Positions 37,201 through 46,858 of a stretch of 64,000 nucleotides of DNA are shown here, piece after piece. Location: contig NW_020825288.1 in the NCBI RefSeq assembly GCF_003286085.1, positions 1,178,001 to 1,242,000 on the forward strand, written 5' to 3'. Origin of the DNA: Drosophila persimilis. Lineage: Eukaryota > Arthropoda > Insecta > Diptera > Drosophilidae. Both the position numbers and the translations under genes were made by a program. How positions within the stretch are numbered: position 1 is the first letter of the stretch; every line of letters begins with the position of its first letter. The notes beneath the pieces were generated by a model. It had not been told where the DNA came from. It saw only the letters and a list, made by a program, of their open reading frames with translations, and searched no databases.

Positions 37201-40200
37201 GCTGCTAATTGAAAATATCTGTTGGGTTCAATTAGATGAAGAAGATAAAGGTGCACTGCGAGAAAAAACAGAGAAGATTAATTCAGTAATTCAGTTAAAA
37301 CAAGATAAGACTTCTCCGATGTCTGAGTATGTGTTTCTATTCTCAATTGAAGACGTTTAATTCTAGAAAAATACGAGAGTAAAATGTAAAATGTACCAAT
37401 GTTTATCTAATGAATAAATGTGATAAAATAAGTTTCTGGGGAAAGAATCTGTCCAGCAGTATAGGGTTTTAAGCGATTTCTATAGTATGATATTATTATA
37501 CAAAGAATTATTGTACTAAAACTGCCTTTTCTATGAAATTTTTCTCCTTATTGAGATTTGTTTCTATTAATTTCACTGATAATTCTAGATTGAGATTATT
37601 GAGATTCCTAAGTAGTTAAAAGTCTTGTTTCGTAAATATATTTTTAAGCATTTCTACATCTACATATGGACTCTTAATAGATGCAGATTATAGATCCTTT
37701 CTCTCTGTGTAAGGACACCATTGCACCGTGCGGCGGTGGAGGCGGCGGCGGCTTAAGCGGCTGACTGGCCACGACTAAAACTTTCCCAGGGAGTGGGATA
37801 TAGCGCAAAAAACTCGCTGATTTAAGCAATTTTTTTCTCCGAGGGAGAACTTTGCACTTGTGTGGCGAGACAAGCGACTTTTCAGCTTTTCAGAGGCTGT
37901 GGCTGGAGAGCTGGGGCGCTGGAGGGGGAAAGTGCACAGGAATTGATTCGAGGCAATTGTTGGATGAAAAGTTTCCCCCAGTTTAGTGGCATACAAATGA
38001 GGCGAGGCTTCACCTGCAGCCAAGGAGCCAAGGAATTGTTCGCGGGCGAAAACTTGGGGTCAAAAGTGAAGGTTAATTGGAGAGCCGGATCAGAGAACAG
38101 GATAAACTTTGCCCGGTAATAATATTATAGATTTCCATTAAAACTTTAAATTGTTGTAAAACTTTCCCACAGGATAGATTCATTTTGTGCTTCGACCACT
38201 CGATATCTGCCTTCAGTTTGTGTGTCTATATATTGTAATATAATGATCCGAAACACAACCCCACCTGCTGCAGTGTTGTGTACACAATAAATAAACAAAA
38301 TAAGGCATCAAATTGCCAAACACAAATTGTCAATTAAAAGGTATTTAGGCTTAATACCCACGGCCACGGGTCACGAGGCTCTGTCGGGGTCGAGAGAGCG
38401 CTTAATCCACGTAAATTAGTGCAAAAATCAAGTGGATACCTTTTGGGCGAAGGCTGGTGCGGCCCCCAAAACACGCACCATGACCCCAGCCCCATACTCC
38501 CCATCCTCCTGGGGCAGGCAGGCGGCCAGGCAACCGACACCAATAAAGCCAACAAAGCGTTTTTAGGGTTAAGTCCATGTCAAAGTGTCAGTTTAGTATC
38601 GGTATCATGTCATGTTGTCTGTTGGTTCGTGGTGTGTGGATGCTACGGATGCTACGGGTGCTACTGGGGCTGATGCTGCCACTGGGGGGGTTACGGGGGG
38701 CAACGGCTGGGCGAAGGGAGGTTTTAATTTCGTGTGTGCTATGCTATGTGGCAACATCAGGCCCAACAGACGTGTGTGCTCCCCCTTCCCCTCCCTCACC
38801 CCCTCTCTCTCTCTCTCGCTCTCTGTGGATTTGCGCTGAAGGTGCAACGTTTTACTAATGAATTTAACAAGGACTCGGACCCCGGCACGTTGCACGTTGC
38901 AGCGTTGCATGCTCATTAAAATGTCAGAGCAGAGAAGCGGCAGGCCGAGAGCCTCTGCAGAAGGAAAAGGCCCCGTCGCCTGTCTGGGGGCATCAGCTGC
39001 ACTTGGCTGCCGTTCTGTTTATCCTGCGATGCCAACATATTTTTCAAATGTTCCGTTTGCATAAGTGAAAAGGCCAAAAAAGGAAGATAGCGTCCCCTTC
39101 CAGTAGGGGGACAGGACGGGGGTGGAGGTGTCCAACATTGGCGTCAACACACAGACACGCAGGAGTCCAGGAGACGGCAGGACCAGGAGCGGGGGGAGGG
39201 GGAGGAGAGCCACAGGACAACAATGGCGCGTAAATTTACGACTCACCTACGCGACTAGACAGCCCTGCCAGGGTGGCAGTGGCAGGGGCAAGCACATGTG
39301 TGCGGCATATTTAAATTTGTTTTCACGCAGCCAGGAGCAGCCAGGAGGAACAGTGGCCAGGATTTCCAGGTTTCGCTTGTTAATCCAATAAAATTCACGT
39401 AATTAAATTTGCGCTTCATTTGGCGTCTGTCATTCTTGTTGTTTCGTTCTAACGTTGTTGCGCTGCTGCATTGTTGTTGCGGTGACAAATTTAAAACCTG
39501 TTGTCTGCCTGTCGCCCTTTCCTTGCCCCATCCTAACACTCATCCAACCCTTCCCTGCCCTTCCCAGAGGCTGCAGGGATAAAAAACCGAATCAGAATCA
39601 GAATCCGAATCACAAATTGTTGTACACGTAGTAATTTTTCAATTGCTGCATAATTGAAGGCAAACCAGTGAACAGGACACCCTCCTCCTCCTCCTCCTCT
39701 GTTGGAGTGCAAAAAAAATTGGCAAAATATTGGCAGCAAATTGTCGGCATGACAAAGTTCTACATCCACCCCCCGCCCGGCCAGCCCACATATGCCATAT
39801 ATCCCTGGCCGACAGGCGACTCCTGGCTCCAGCCGCCTGTTGATGTGTGGCTTTGTTTTTTCGAATTTTTTCTGAATCCCGTTCTCCGGGGGGACTCTGG
39901 GGGATTCGTTGACTAGCAATTGTGTGCGTGTGCGCTGGCAGATGAAAAATGATTTTTAATTGTTGAGTGGAGAGTGTTTTGTGGCTGACAGGAACAAAAA
40001 AAGAACAGCCAGAGGTGCCTCCCACCCATGCCCTTTCCAAAGAAAAACCCCCCATTTGTATGCTGGTTCTGCGGCTGATAAACTCTTTTGCAATTGTGAA
40101 ATTGATAACCGAAAGGCGACACGGCACTCATTACTTCCGGCTCAGCAGTCAGACGACCAGCAGATGAGAGCCAAAGGAAGTGTCGTCGTCGATAAGGTCG

Positions 40201-42265
40201 AGTCCGATAAGACGCCGCCGCACAGATGCAAGTCGCTCTCCAAAGTGCGATGCAGCACTCGGACTTGGGACGGCGGCAGACTTCAAAACGAGCGTGCAAC
40301 AATCTACAGCTAGAACTGAAGCTGAAGCTACAGCTATAGCCTTCTCTATGGATCTTCGAGGCGGTGCCTAGTACCGAACGTCACTTTTTCTTATCACTCC
40401 GCTGTGGCTGCTGCGGTGGCTGTACTCTGAATCCCACAGGGTACCAGGGGCGTGCTGAGGCTGAATAGATCTCTGCTTAGGCTTGATTACAGGGGGTACT
40501 ACTCCGTCGAGCACTGCCGCTCTCCCTCCCCCTCTGGCCACTGGCCACTGGCCTCTGGCCTTTGAGGCTCTTGAAGCGTGTGCCCGTTTCCCATTGCTCA
40601 CTCAATCAGCGCTTCTGTGGACCCATCAGTGGCGTAGTTTTTCACAAAGCCGCTGAAAGTATTTCGAATACGCTTCCTGGGGGTAATGTACATTTCATTA
40701 GAGATTGGCAAAGTTCAGGCTAGAAAGTCTGTGGATTGACATGGATGTGTAGAATTATCATGTGCATCCTTCTGATAGTCGATCTGGGATTGAGGTCACT
40801 TCTAATCACTTCTACCTTCTGCCTCGACAAAAACCTTCCGACAACATCTTAAATCTATAATTTTTGTATTGGTTATAAGTCCTATGCGTCCTATCCTTTC
40901 TAGAATCCCATTCAAGAGTATCTTTATCTTCGTTGTGACTGCCATGCCCCGCCATCTTGTCTGTCGCTTTTTGTGCGATTTCTGTGACTCGTTTCTTCCA
41001 GTGACTCGACTCGGACGCTGCGTCAGATACCGATGGACGACAGCAGCAGCGCGGCTTGTGCCACAATTTTGGCGATTAAAAAAGGATGCACATGAATACT
41101 GCGAGCGAATATGAGTGTTTATGGGTGTTTGTTTGAGTGTGTGGCCATAATGATGAAATGTAATTTAGCACAGTTCTTTCTCGGAAGAACATCGCAGCGA
41201 CGCAGTGACGAGAGGTTGACAGACGGAGAGATGGTGGGTCGGCGGGGGGGGGGATGGCTGTTATCATTATCTGGTTTTGGTTCTGTTTCCCGTTCTCGAT
41301 GTCGTTCCCGTTGTCGCATTTCGCTTTTCGCTTTGACTTTAATTAAAAATGTTGCGCTTTGTGGCAGCCACACAGTCACAGCCGCAGAGCATAGTCACAT
41401 TCGCATTCAGATTCGTTTATTCATATTTTGATTTCGTTTTCGTTTTTTATATAATTAAAAACAAGGGGAGAAAGGGGTGGCTTGGAGAGCCCGAAACTTT
41501 GGACACCCCTTAAAGATCGATCGAGAAGATGGTAGATACATATATGAAAAAGATACCAGATACTTGCAGAAACAAGAGATGTGTGTGTCAACAAACTACC
41601 CCTTCTCGCCATAAGACCCCTATTCTAGGGTACACATAGATCCATAGGTTATACTCTTTGTTCCTTTATCCCCATCTTAAGATCCTTCTCCTTCTTTGCA
41701 TAGTATTCTTCCTGCCAGCTGGAGGAGCCCTTCGATAAACCCCAAAGCAAATGCATTTCCAAGGAGGGGAAGGAGGAGGAGGAGGAGGCTATGATATTAG
41801 TGTGTGCAAGATATTAACAGCATATTTGACATAACAATATGGAGAGTGTCCTGCCAAGGACTACAGCCACCCAAGGCAGCAACAGGAAACAATTTCTCAT
41901 CTTGTGTTGGTTTTTATTAGCCACTCCGAAGGCAGCAGTCGGAACAGAACACTCCACCCACTGAAGCACTCCGTGGAGATGGAGGCCACTCCGGAGTCCG
42001 CAGTCCGGATAGCAGGCGGCATTCATGGCATCTCCTCATAAGGATCGCCTGCATTCCGGCTTAGCCAGCAGCCAGGACATGCCAAGGATGCGCTGCTCGC
42101 CCATAAGACAACATAAAGTATGACAGACATTTTGGCAACACTTGGCAGTCCGTTAGCATCGTTTTTAAATTGTTCCAAGACAAAAGAGCTGTCATAATTC
42201 GCTGCAAAATATTGTCACCCTACGAACGGCACTCATATGGCAGCCAATTTGCCTTTCACTTGGCT

Positions 42266-42313
42266 CTGGATATGGCTCTGAATATGGCGCTGGATATGGC
42301 TCTGAATCTGGCT
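42266..42313 (+). repeat. 12-bp tandem repeat with 24-bp higher order
   Basis: Four contiguous 12-bp units alternating CTGGATATGGCT and CTGAATATGGCG types. It lies about 670 bp before the AK8-like ATG. The surrounding open frame starts with TTG, not ATG, so it is not called as a gene. Confidence 0.8.
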
Positions 42314-42812
42314 GTGGGAAGACATTACTTGGCCATTAAATGGAGAACGTCTTGGCCGCGAAGCCCCAATCCTCCGACTGTCCGGAAGTACGCGCCATTT
42401 TCTAATATTGTAACGGAAGCAATTAATATGGTAATAACAATGGAAGAAATCCCAGCAACAGAACTGTCGTCTTAATGGTAATGGACATTCAGTTATTTCT
42501 CGTATAATGAAGTCTCGACGCGGAGATGGATGGCATGGATAAGTACTTCAAGAGGATATGGCATAACCCTTCAAAAAAAAAGATATACATGAGATATGGG
42601 ACGAAGAAGATGTCTAGTCGGGAGTTTTCTAGTATGAGAATCATCCCGAGAAGAAAATATGGTATAACCCTAGATATTTCTTAAGAAACACATTAAATCT
42701 CTATTTTCGTTGGATATTTCATGTGAAGTGTGCTTCGTTTTTGCTTTCTTGGGGCCGACTTTCGCGCGTCGCCAAAGACAGTGTAGTTTTTGGTGGATTC
42801 TTTTATAGTCTT

Positions 42813-42848
42813 TAATATAATGTAGACTCTTTCAATGCTCAATCATTC
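42813..42848 (+). promoter_or_regulatory. candidate TATA-like/Inr core promoter of the AK8-like gene
   Basis: A TAATATAA word at about 42813-42820 lies about 30 nt before TCATTC (42843-42848), which fits the Drosophila initiator TCAKTY. This would give a 5' leader of about 140 nt before the ATG at 42986. The spacing is right for a TATA/Inr pair, but short AT-rich matches are frequent in this region. Confidence 0.3.
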
Positions 42849-42985
42849 GGTGACAACAATTTTCTCATAGCAAACCCTCGAAAACAGCTTCAAACGAGTC
42901 TCAAAATCACTTGTTCCTTTCGTCAGATTCCTTGAACTATATTTTTTTCCCCCCAAAAAACACACATTTCGCTGTCTATCCCACA

Positions 42986-43855
42986 ATGTCTTTCCCGAAG
43001 ACGTTCGACAAGTTGCTCCTCGTGGAGTATGGGGCCGCCTTCATGTACTACATGGAGAAGCACAAGCTCCTGGAGGTGATAAGCCGTCTGCTGGCGGAGG
43101 TCTCGGAGCAGCCCGTGGAGGATCTGCGCCACTGGATGGGGGCGAACGTGCGTCGCATCGGCATCGACATCTACACCAAGCACCTGGACGCAGTCCATCG
43201 CGGGGTCCCGGGGGACTTCTACCAGCTGCCGAAGACCTGCCTGCACCGCCTCGTCCTCCATGGCAGGCCGGGATCGGGGCGCCGATCCCTGGCCCATGTG
43301 CTGGCCAAGCGCTGGGACCTGCTGATCATCGATGCGGATGTCCTCGCATACCACAGCATCAACGGCCACCGGCAGGACGAGAACACAGGCCAACTGCAAG
43401 ACGCCATCGAGGAGGACTGCGTTTTCGGGCGCTCCGAGGCCATCGGGAGGATTGTACAGGAGCGGCTGCTCAAGGAGGACGCCCTGCACCGCGGCTGGAT
43501 CCTGATCAACTACCCCAACAACCGATGCGAGGCCCGCGAGCTCTTCGAGTGCGCCACGGTGCCGCCCAACCGCCTGATCTTCCTGCAGATCAACGAGCGC
43601 ATGGCCCGCATGCGCATCCTCACGAAGAGCTACGCGGCGGGGCCCCAGGCGAACTACACCTACCTCGACCGCCAGATGCAGCAGTTCCGCAAGAGCGAGC
43701 CCCTCCTGAACGCCTACCTCAGCCAGCGGCGGGAGGTGCTCTACGTGGACGCCACCCCCTGCTTCGAGGAGGTCAAGTGCCACATCATCTCGCAGCTCAC
43801 GAAGACGCCCTACGTCCTGGGCTTCAAGTACGGCGAGGCCAATGCCACCGTCTGA
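42986..43855 (+). CDS. adenylate kinase 8-like protein with degenerate P-loop
   Basis: Intronless frame of 289 aa with uniform preferred Drosophila codons, ending in TGA. The start ATG has A at -3. Residues 12-51 form a helical N-terminal region (LVEYGAAFMYYMEKHKLLEVI then EQPVEDLRHWM) resembling the short N-terminal domain of AK8 and, more loosely, RII-type docking domains. A kinase-like domain follows: strand plus P-loop at 88-101, IVQERL..EDALHRGWIL at 156-173, PPNRLIFLQI at 193-202, and a C-terminal strand/helix pair at 250-271. AK8 transfers phosphate between ATP and AMP and acts in cilia and flagella. Here the P-loop reads GRPGSGRRS, so the Walker A Lys is Arg and the next Ser/Thr is Arg. 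The AMP-site D-G-x-P-R motif reads I-N-Y-P-N-N. It is therefore probably a non-catalytic member with a single kinase domain. Function is inferred from family likeness only. Confidence 0.85.
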   Translation: MSFPKTFDKLLLVEYGAAFMYYMEKHKLLEVISRLLAEVSEQPVEDLRHWMGANVRRIGIDIYTKHLDAVHRGVPGDFYQLPKTCLHRLVLHGRPGSGRRSLAHVLAKRWDLLIIDADVLAYHSINGHRQDENTGQLQDAIEEDCVFGRSEAIGRIVQERLLKEDALHRGWILINYPNNRCEARELFECATVPPNRLIFLQINERMARMRILTKSYAAGPQANYTYLDRQMQQFRKSEPLLNAYLSQRREVLYVDATPCFEEVKCHIISQLTKTPYVLGFKYGEANATV

Positions 43856-43912
43856 CAGAATCCGAATCGCAAGACAATCTGCTGCAAAATTGAGTAACAA
43901 TGGACATATTTT

Positions 43913-43918
43913 ATTAAA
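43913..43918 (+). terminator. ATTAAA polyadenylation signal candidate of the AK8-like gene
   Basis: ATTAAA lies 58 nt after the TGA of the AK8-like gene and is followed by T-rich sequence. This would give a short 3' UTR. Confidence 0.4.
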
Positions 43919-44962
43919 GGACTTTCGCTCTGATTATTCTCGTTATTATTATTTGCTCAAGTGGTGGCTGCTGTCGTTTCACTTTTCTTTTTACTTTGCT
44001 TTTGGGGTCAGGCCTATCTGGTGACCTCCGCCCCCCCGAAATGTGAATACTTCTCGGGTTTTCGTTTAGGTAAACAAAAAATGAGAGTGAATCGAGTGGC
44101 TGTAGGGGAAGATATGGCACAAAAGATACCCTCGGAAGGTCTCAAACGCTGGATATCTATATCTATAGAGAATGAAAGCTATATCTCTGAAATACTATCA
44201 GATATACACCTCTAAATACAGCCCCATGTGCTGGATTCTTGAGAAAATCTAGATACCAAAACGTTTGATGCTTCGGAGTATCTAAATACGATCTTTGGAT
44301 GCTAGAACTCGTATAAGTCCTAAGAGAAAAGCTCTCTTTCCGATAGATTTGTATATTTTAGGTATATGTAGACTGTTCCTATAATTCCATATCCAAAAGT
44401 ACTCTTCCGTCTGGCCCAAGTAGGAGGCACTATTCCTCTCTTCTTCAAACTCAAGGCACTCTTTCCATCAGATTGACTCTACAATGAATCCATCTCATGT
44501 ACCGTATCTACAACATCCTCTCCCTAAACCCAATATACCCTCATTCGTCCCCCTTTTGGAGGTCATCAAAAGTGATTTGCTATTTGAATTTTCCACCACT
44601 GAAAAATGTGAACAGAAAAACAATAAAAAACGAAGAAAAATAGGGGGAAAAAAAGAAAAACAAATGATTTTATGACCACAACTTAAGTGCTCAATTTTTA
44701 ATTGTTTGACGACGCTGATAAGACCCTCTGAGGAGAAAGCCGTGGCGAGGGCGAAGGCGGAGGCTTTTTTAATGGCACCCAAAAGTTCAATCAAAGTTTT
44801 ATACATTTTTTTCTTGTATTTCCCTTCAGCGGACGACAAATGAGTCGCCGGCAAATCTATCTGTTCCGATTCCTGTGTCCGCCGGGATTCCCCAGAGAGC
44901 CGTAACCTTAACGATTCCACGGATAATTAAAAAACGCACAAAATTGTTAACAGACGACGCAT
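43919..44962. other. convergent spacer between the AK8-like and NPC2-like genes
   Basis: About 1 kb between two genes ending toward each other. It is AT-rich with GATATC and AGATAC words from 44090 to 44480 and an A-rich run at about 44610-44665. No gene or structural RNA was recognised. Confidence 0.6.
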
Positions 44963-44976
44963 TTTATTCATTTATT
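44963..44976 (-). terminator. two AATAAA polyadenylation signals of the NPC2-like gene
   Basis: On the minus strand AATAAA occurs twice (44976-44971 and 44968-44963), 15-28 nt after the stop codon of the NPC2-like gene. This implies a very short 3' UTR. Confidence 0.5.
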
Positions 44977-44990
44977 CCCATGACTATCGC

Positions 44991-45473
44991 CTATCGAACC
45001 ACCTTGATGTCGATGAGGAAGCAGCACCGCTTGCCGCTCGCGGGATCTTTGAGGGCCCAGCGGATCGTGTAGGCGCTCAGCGGGAACTTTGCCTCGATGG
45101 GCACCTCCGTGGTGTAGGTGGCCTGCACGCCGCTTCTCACGGGGCAGCCTGTGGCCTTGCAGGCGTCCCGCTCCAGGCTGAGCAGCGGCAGCTCCGTGTT
45201 CTCATCCTTCACCCATCCGAGAGTCGCCCCCAGGCTGTCGGCATCGAATTGCGGCGTAAAGTCGAAGCTCATGACGGCCGGACGGCGGCGGCGGATGTGG
45301 CAGGCGGCATTGCTGGCCGCCTGGGGGCAGGGACTCACGCGCACCTGATCCACGGTGCAGACATCCACGCTGTCCGCACAGTTGCGGAAGTTGATCGACT
45401 CCCCGTGGACGGACACGGAGACGGACACGATGGCGAGTGCCAGCAGCAGCAGCAGCGAGCCCAGACGCAACAT
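44991..45473 (-). CDS. NPC2-like ML-domain secreted lipid-binding protein
   Basis: Intronless frame of 160 aa ending in TAG. The ATG at 45473 was chosen because it opens a clear signal peptide: a Leu-rich core at residues 5-15, likely cut near residue 24. Upstream in-frame codons start only with GTG. The mature part is one ML (MD-2-related lipid-recognition) domain, the usual 130-140 aa of NPC2 proteins. Cysteines are at 32, 39, 49, 58, 105, 110, 150 and 151. C32-C150/151, C49-C58 and C105-C110 can make the three NPC2 disulfides, and C39 and one of C150/C151 are extra. The segment 109-158 (GCPVRSG...YTTEVPI...FPLSAYTIRWALKD...CCFLIDIKVV) follows the NPC2 strand pattern closely. Family members bind sterols or bacterial lipid in lysosomes, gut lumen or hemolymph. 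Flies have several paralogues; I cannot say which this is. Confidence 0.9.
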   Translation of the reverse strand: MLRLGSLLLLLALAIVSVSVSVHGESINFRNCADSVDVCTVDQVRVSPCPQAASNAACHIRRRRPAVMSFDFTPQFDADSLGATLGWVKDENTELPLLSLERDACKATGCPVRSGVQATYTTEVPIEAKFPLSAYTIRWALKDPASGKRCCFLIDIKVVR

Positions 45474-45503
45474 AGCGGATCGAGAGTTATACACGGAATG
45501 CAC

Positions 45504-45532
45504 AGATGATAGTCGCAGCGTCTCCGATTATA
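45504..45532 (-). promoter_or_regulatory. candidate TATA box and initiator of the NPC2-like gene
   Basis: TATAAT (45532-45527 on the minus strand) is followed about 25 nt later by TCATCT, an initiator-like word. The leader before the ATG at 45473 would be about 35 nt. The spacing is slightly short for a fly TATA/Inr pair. Confidence 0.35.
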
Positions 45533-45550
45533 CATGGGTCTGGATTCGGG

Positions 45551-45736
45551 CTTATCACTGGCCTCCACTGACCTCTTGAACTGAACCCATCGTCAGCGAT
45601 AAGAGTGCCAGTCCCAAGCGTGTGATCTGATAGGCAATGTACTCAGTCTTGGCAAAGGTTCGACTTCGAAGCCTATCTGCGGCCAGGCGACGACTATCTC
45701 CAAGCGTCAAGGTACGAGCAATATAAAATCTTATCT
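45551..45736 (-). promoter_or_regulatory. cluster of six GATA-factor sites upstream of the NPC2-like gene
   Basis: Read toward the gene, the words AGATAAG (45736-45730), AGATAG (45698-45693), CAGATAG (45679-45673), GATAG (around 45628-45633, opposite strand), GATAAG (45598-45603, opposite strand) and TGATAAG (45556-45550) occur within 190 bp, just upstream of the candidate core promoter. WGATAR is the site for fly GATA factors such as GATAe, pannier and serpent, which drive gut and fat-body genes. The sites are seen directly; the tissue is inferred. Confidence 0.5.
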
Positions 45737-46821
45737 CTGAACTCGATGGATGCTCTAAGAACTCGTTGAAATACACTAATCATCAAAGAATTTGCAAAGT
45801 AACCATGTTGAGACTTTCGCTTAGGAAATTGGCAAAGATACTCGTATATCTCCAACAAGAATTGATAATGGAATCACTAGGATCGACGCAGCACACACGA
45901 GGTTTCTCTCTGGAACATCTTCTGTATTTTCTATACGACATCTTCCATTAAAGGACACTTGCATTAGCTGTTATCTTGCTATTTTTCTTCTTAATGAGAA
46001 CTCCATTGGGCGGACATCTCTATAGATTCCAATAGAGTATTGAATGTAATCTAATCTGATGTGATTCATTCTGGAATGAACCTCCCAGAGCTGGAAATAA
46101 CTGAGATTCCAGCTGCTCCGCTCACGTATTACATGGATCGTACACTAGATTCCAGAGTAACTTGAGTAAGGTGCATACATTTCAATGGTACCCGATTTTA
46201 CAGTGTGCTTTGGACCTAGCTTTTGGTACACTTTAAATATTGATTTATTTTCCATTTAAAACCATACATTCCGGATCCTCAAACAAAGCATATAGTCGTA
46301 TATTTAGAACACAATTGTTGATTTTTCGGAACCACAGAATGGAAGATGGTTCCGCTTGTACGAGTGCCATGACAAATGATCGGAATGAGTAGAAGAATCT
46401 GTTGAAGCGATGAGCATAAATCTATTAAGATTTCCACAGCCTCAGCCAGAGTCGAATACGATCCAAGACTAATGATGTCCAGTGGAAGCCATAGATCCGA
46501 GGCATCTGCTCCACTTTGTTCCCCCATGCCACATGCCACATATGCCAAATAAATCGTCACACTTTTCAGTGTCAGAATTGGGTTCTCGCGATAGAAACCG
46601 ACGACAGTTGTCAGTCAGGGGCACCCCCCATCCGTGTGCACGTCTCTCGGAAACACGAGACGAATCCCGCGGGGTCTTCGGTGCTCCTCTGGAGCTGGAG
46701 CTGGAGCTGCATCAATAGGAGCTGTCAATAGGAGGCTGCCTCCGACAATTGCACGGCTCATTTGCGGCATAGTCAGGGGGCATGTCACCAATCAGCAGAC
46801 AGCAGACAACAAACAACTGCA

Positions 46822-46824
<3 letters not shown>

Positions 46825-46855
<31 letters not shown>
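46825..46855 (+). repeat. GA dinucleotide tract
   Basis: About 15 uninterrupted GA units, a typical binding tract for GAGA factor (Trl) and CLAMP in flies. Confidence 0.85.

Positions 46856-46858
<3 letters not shown>

Larger units (their letters stand above)
27193..42800. other. 15.6-kb gene-free region between the eIF4H-like and AK8-like genes
   Basis: No gene is supported. GCCATAAA/TTTATGGC occurs at 27372 and 35970. AT-rich islands lie at about 32280-32560, 33600-34110, 35395-35800, 37200-37700, 40640-40900 and 42480-42760. An orphan open stretch of 37 codons (32004-32117), ending three bases before a GTGAGT donor-like site, is described under findings. Simple repeats are scattered throughout. 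Confidence 0.6.

Noticed and set aside
36495..37208. 237-codon frame
   Set aside because: Low-complexity, Pro/Ser-rich translation without codon preference or homology that I recognise.
42170..42475. frame encoding L-D-M-A-L-N repeats
   Set aside because: Starts with TTG; the repeat comes from a 12-bp tandem array.
42923..43900. 325-codon minus-strand frame
   Set aside because: Antisense shadow of the AK8-like coding sequence caused by GC-rich third codon positions.
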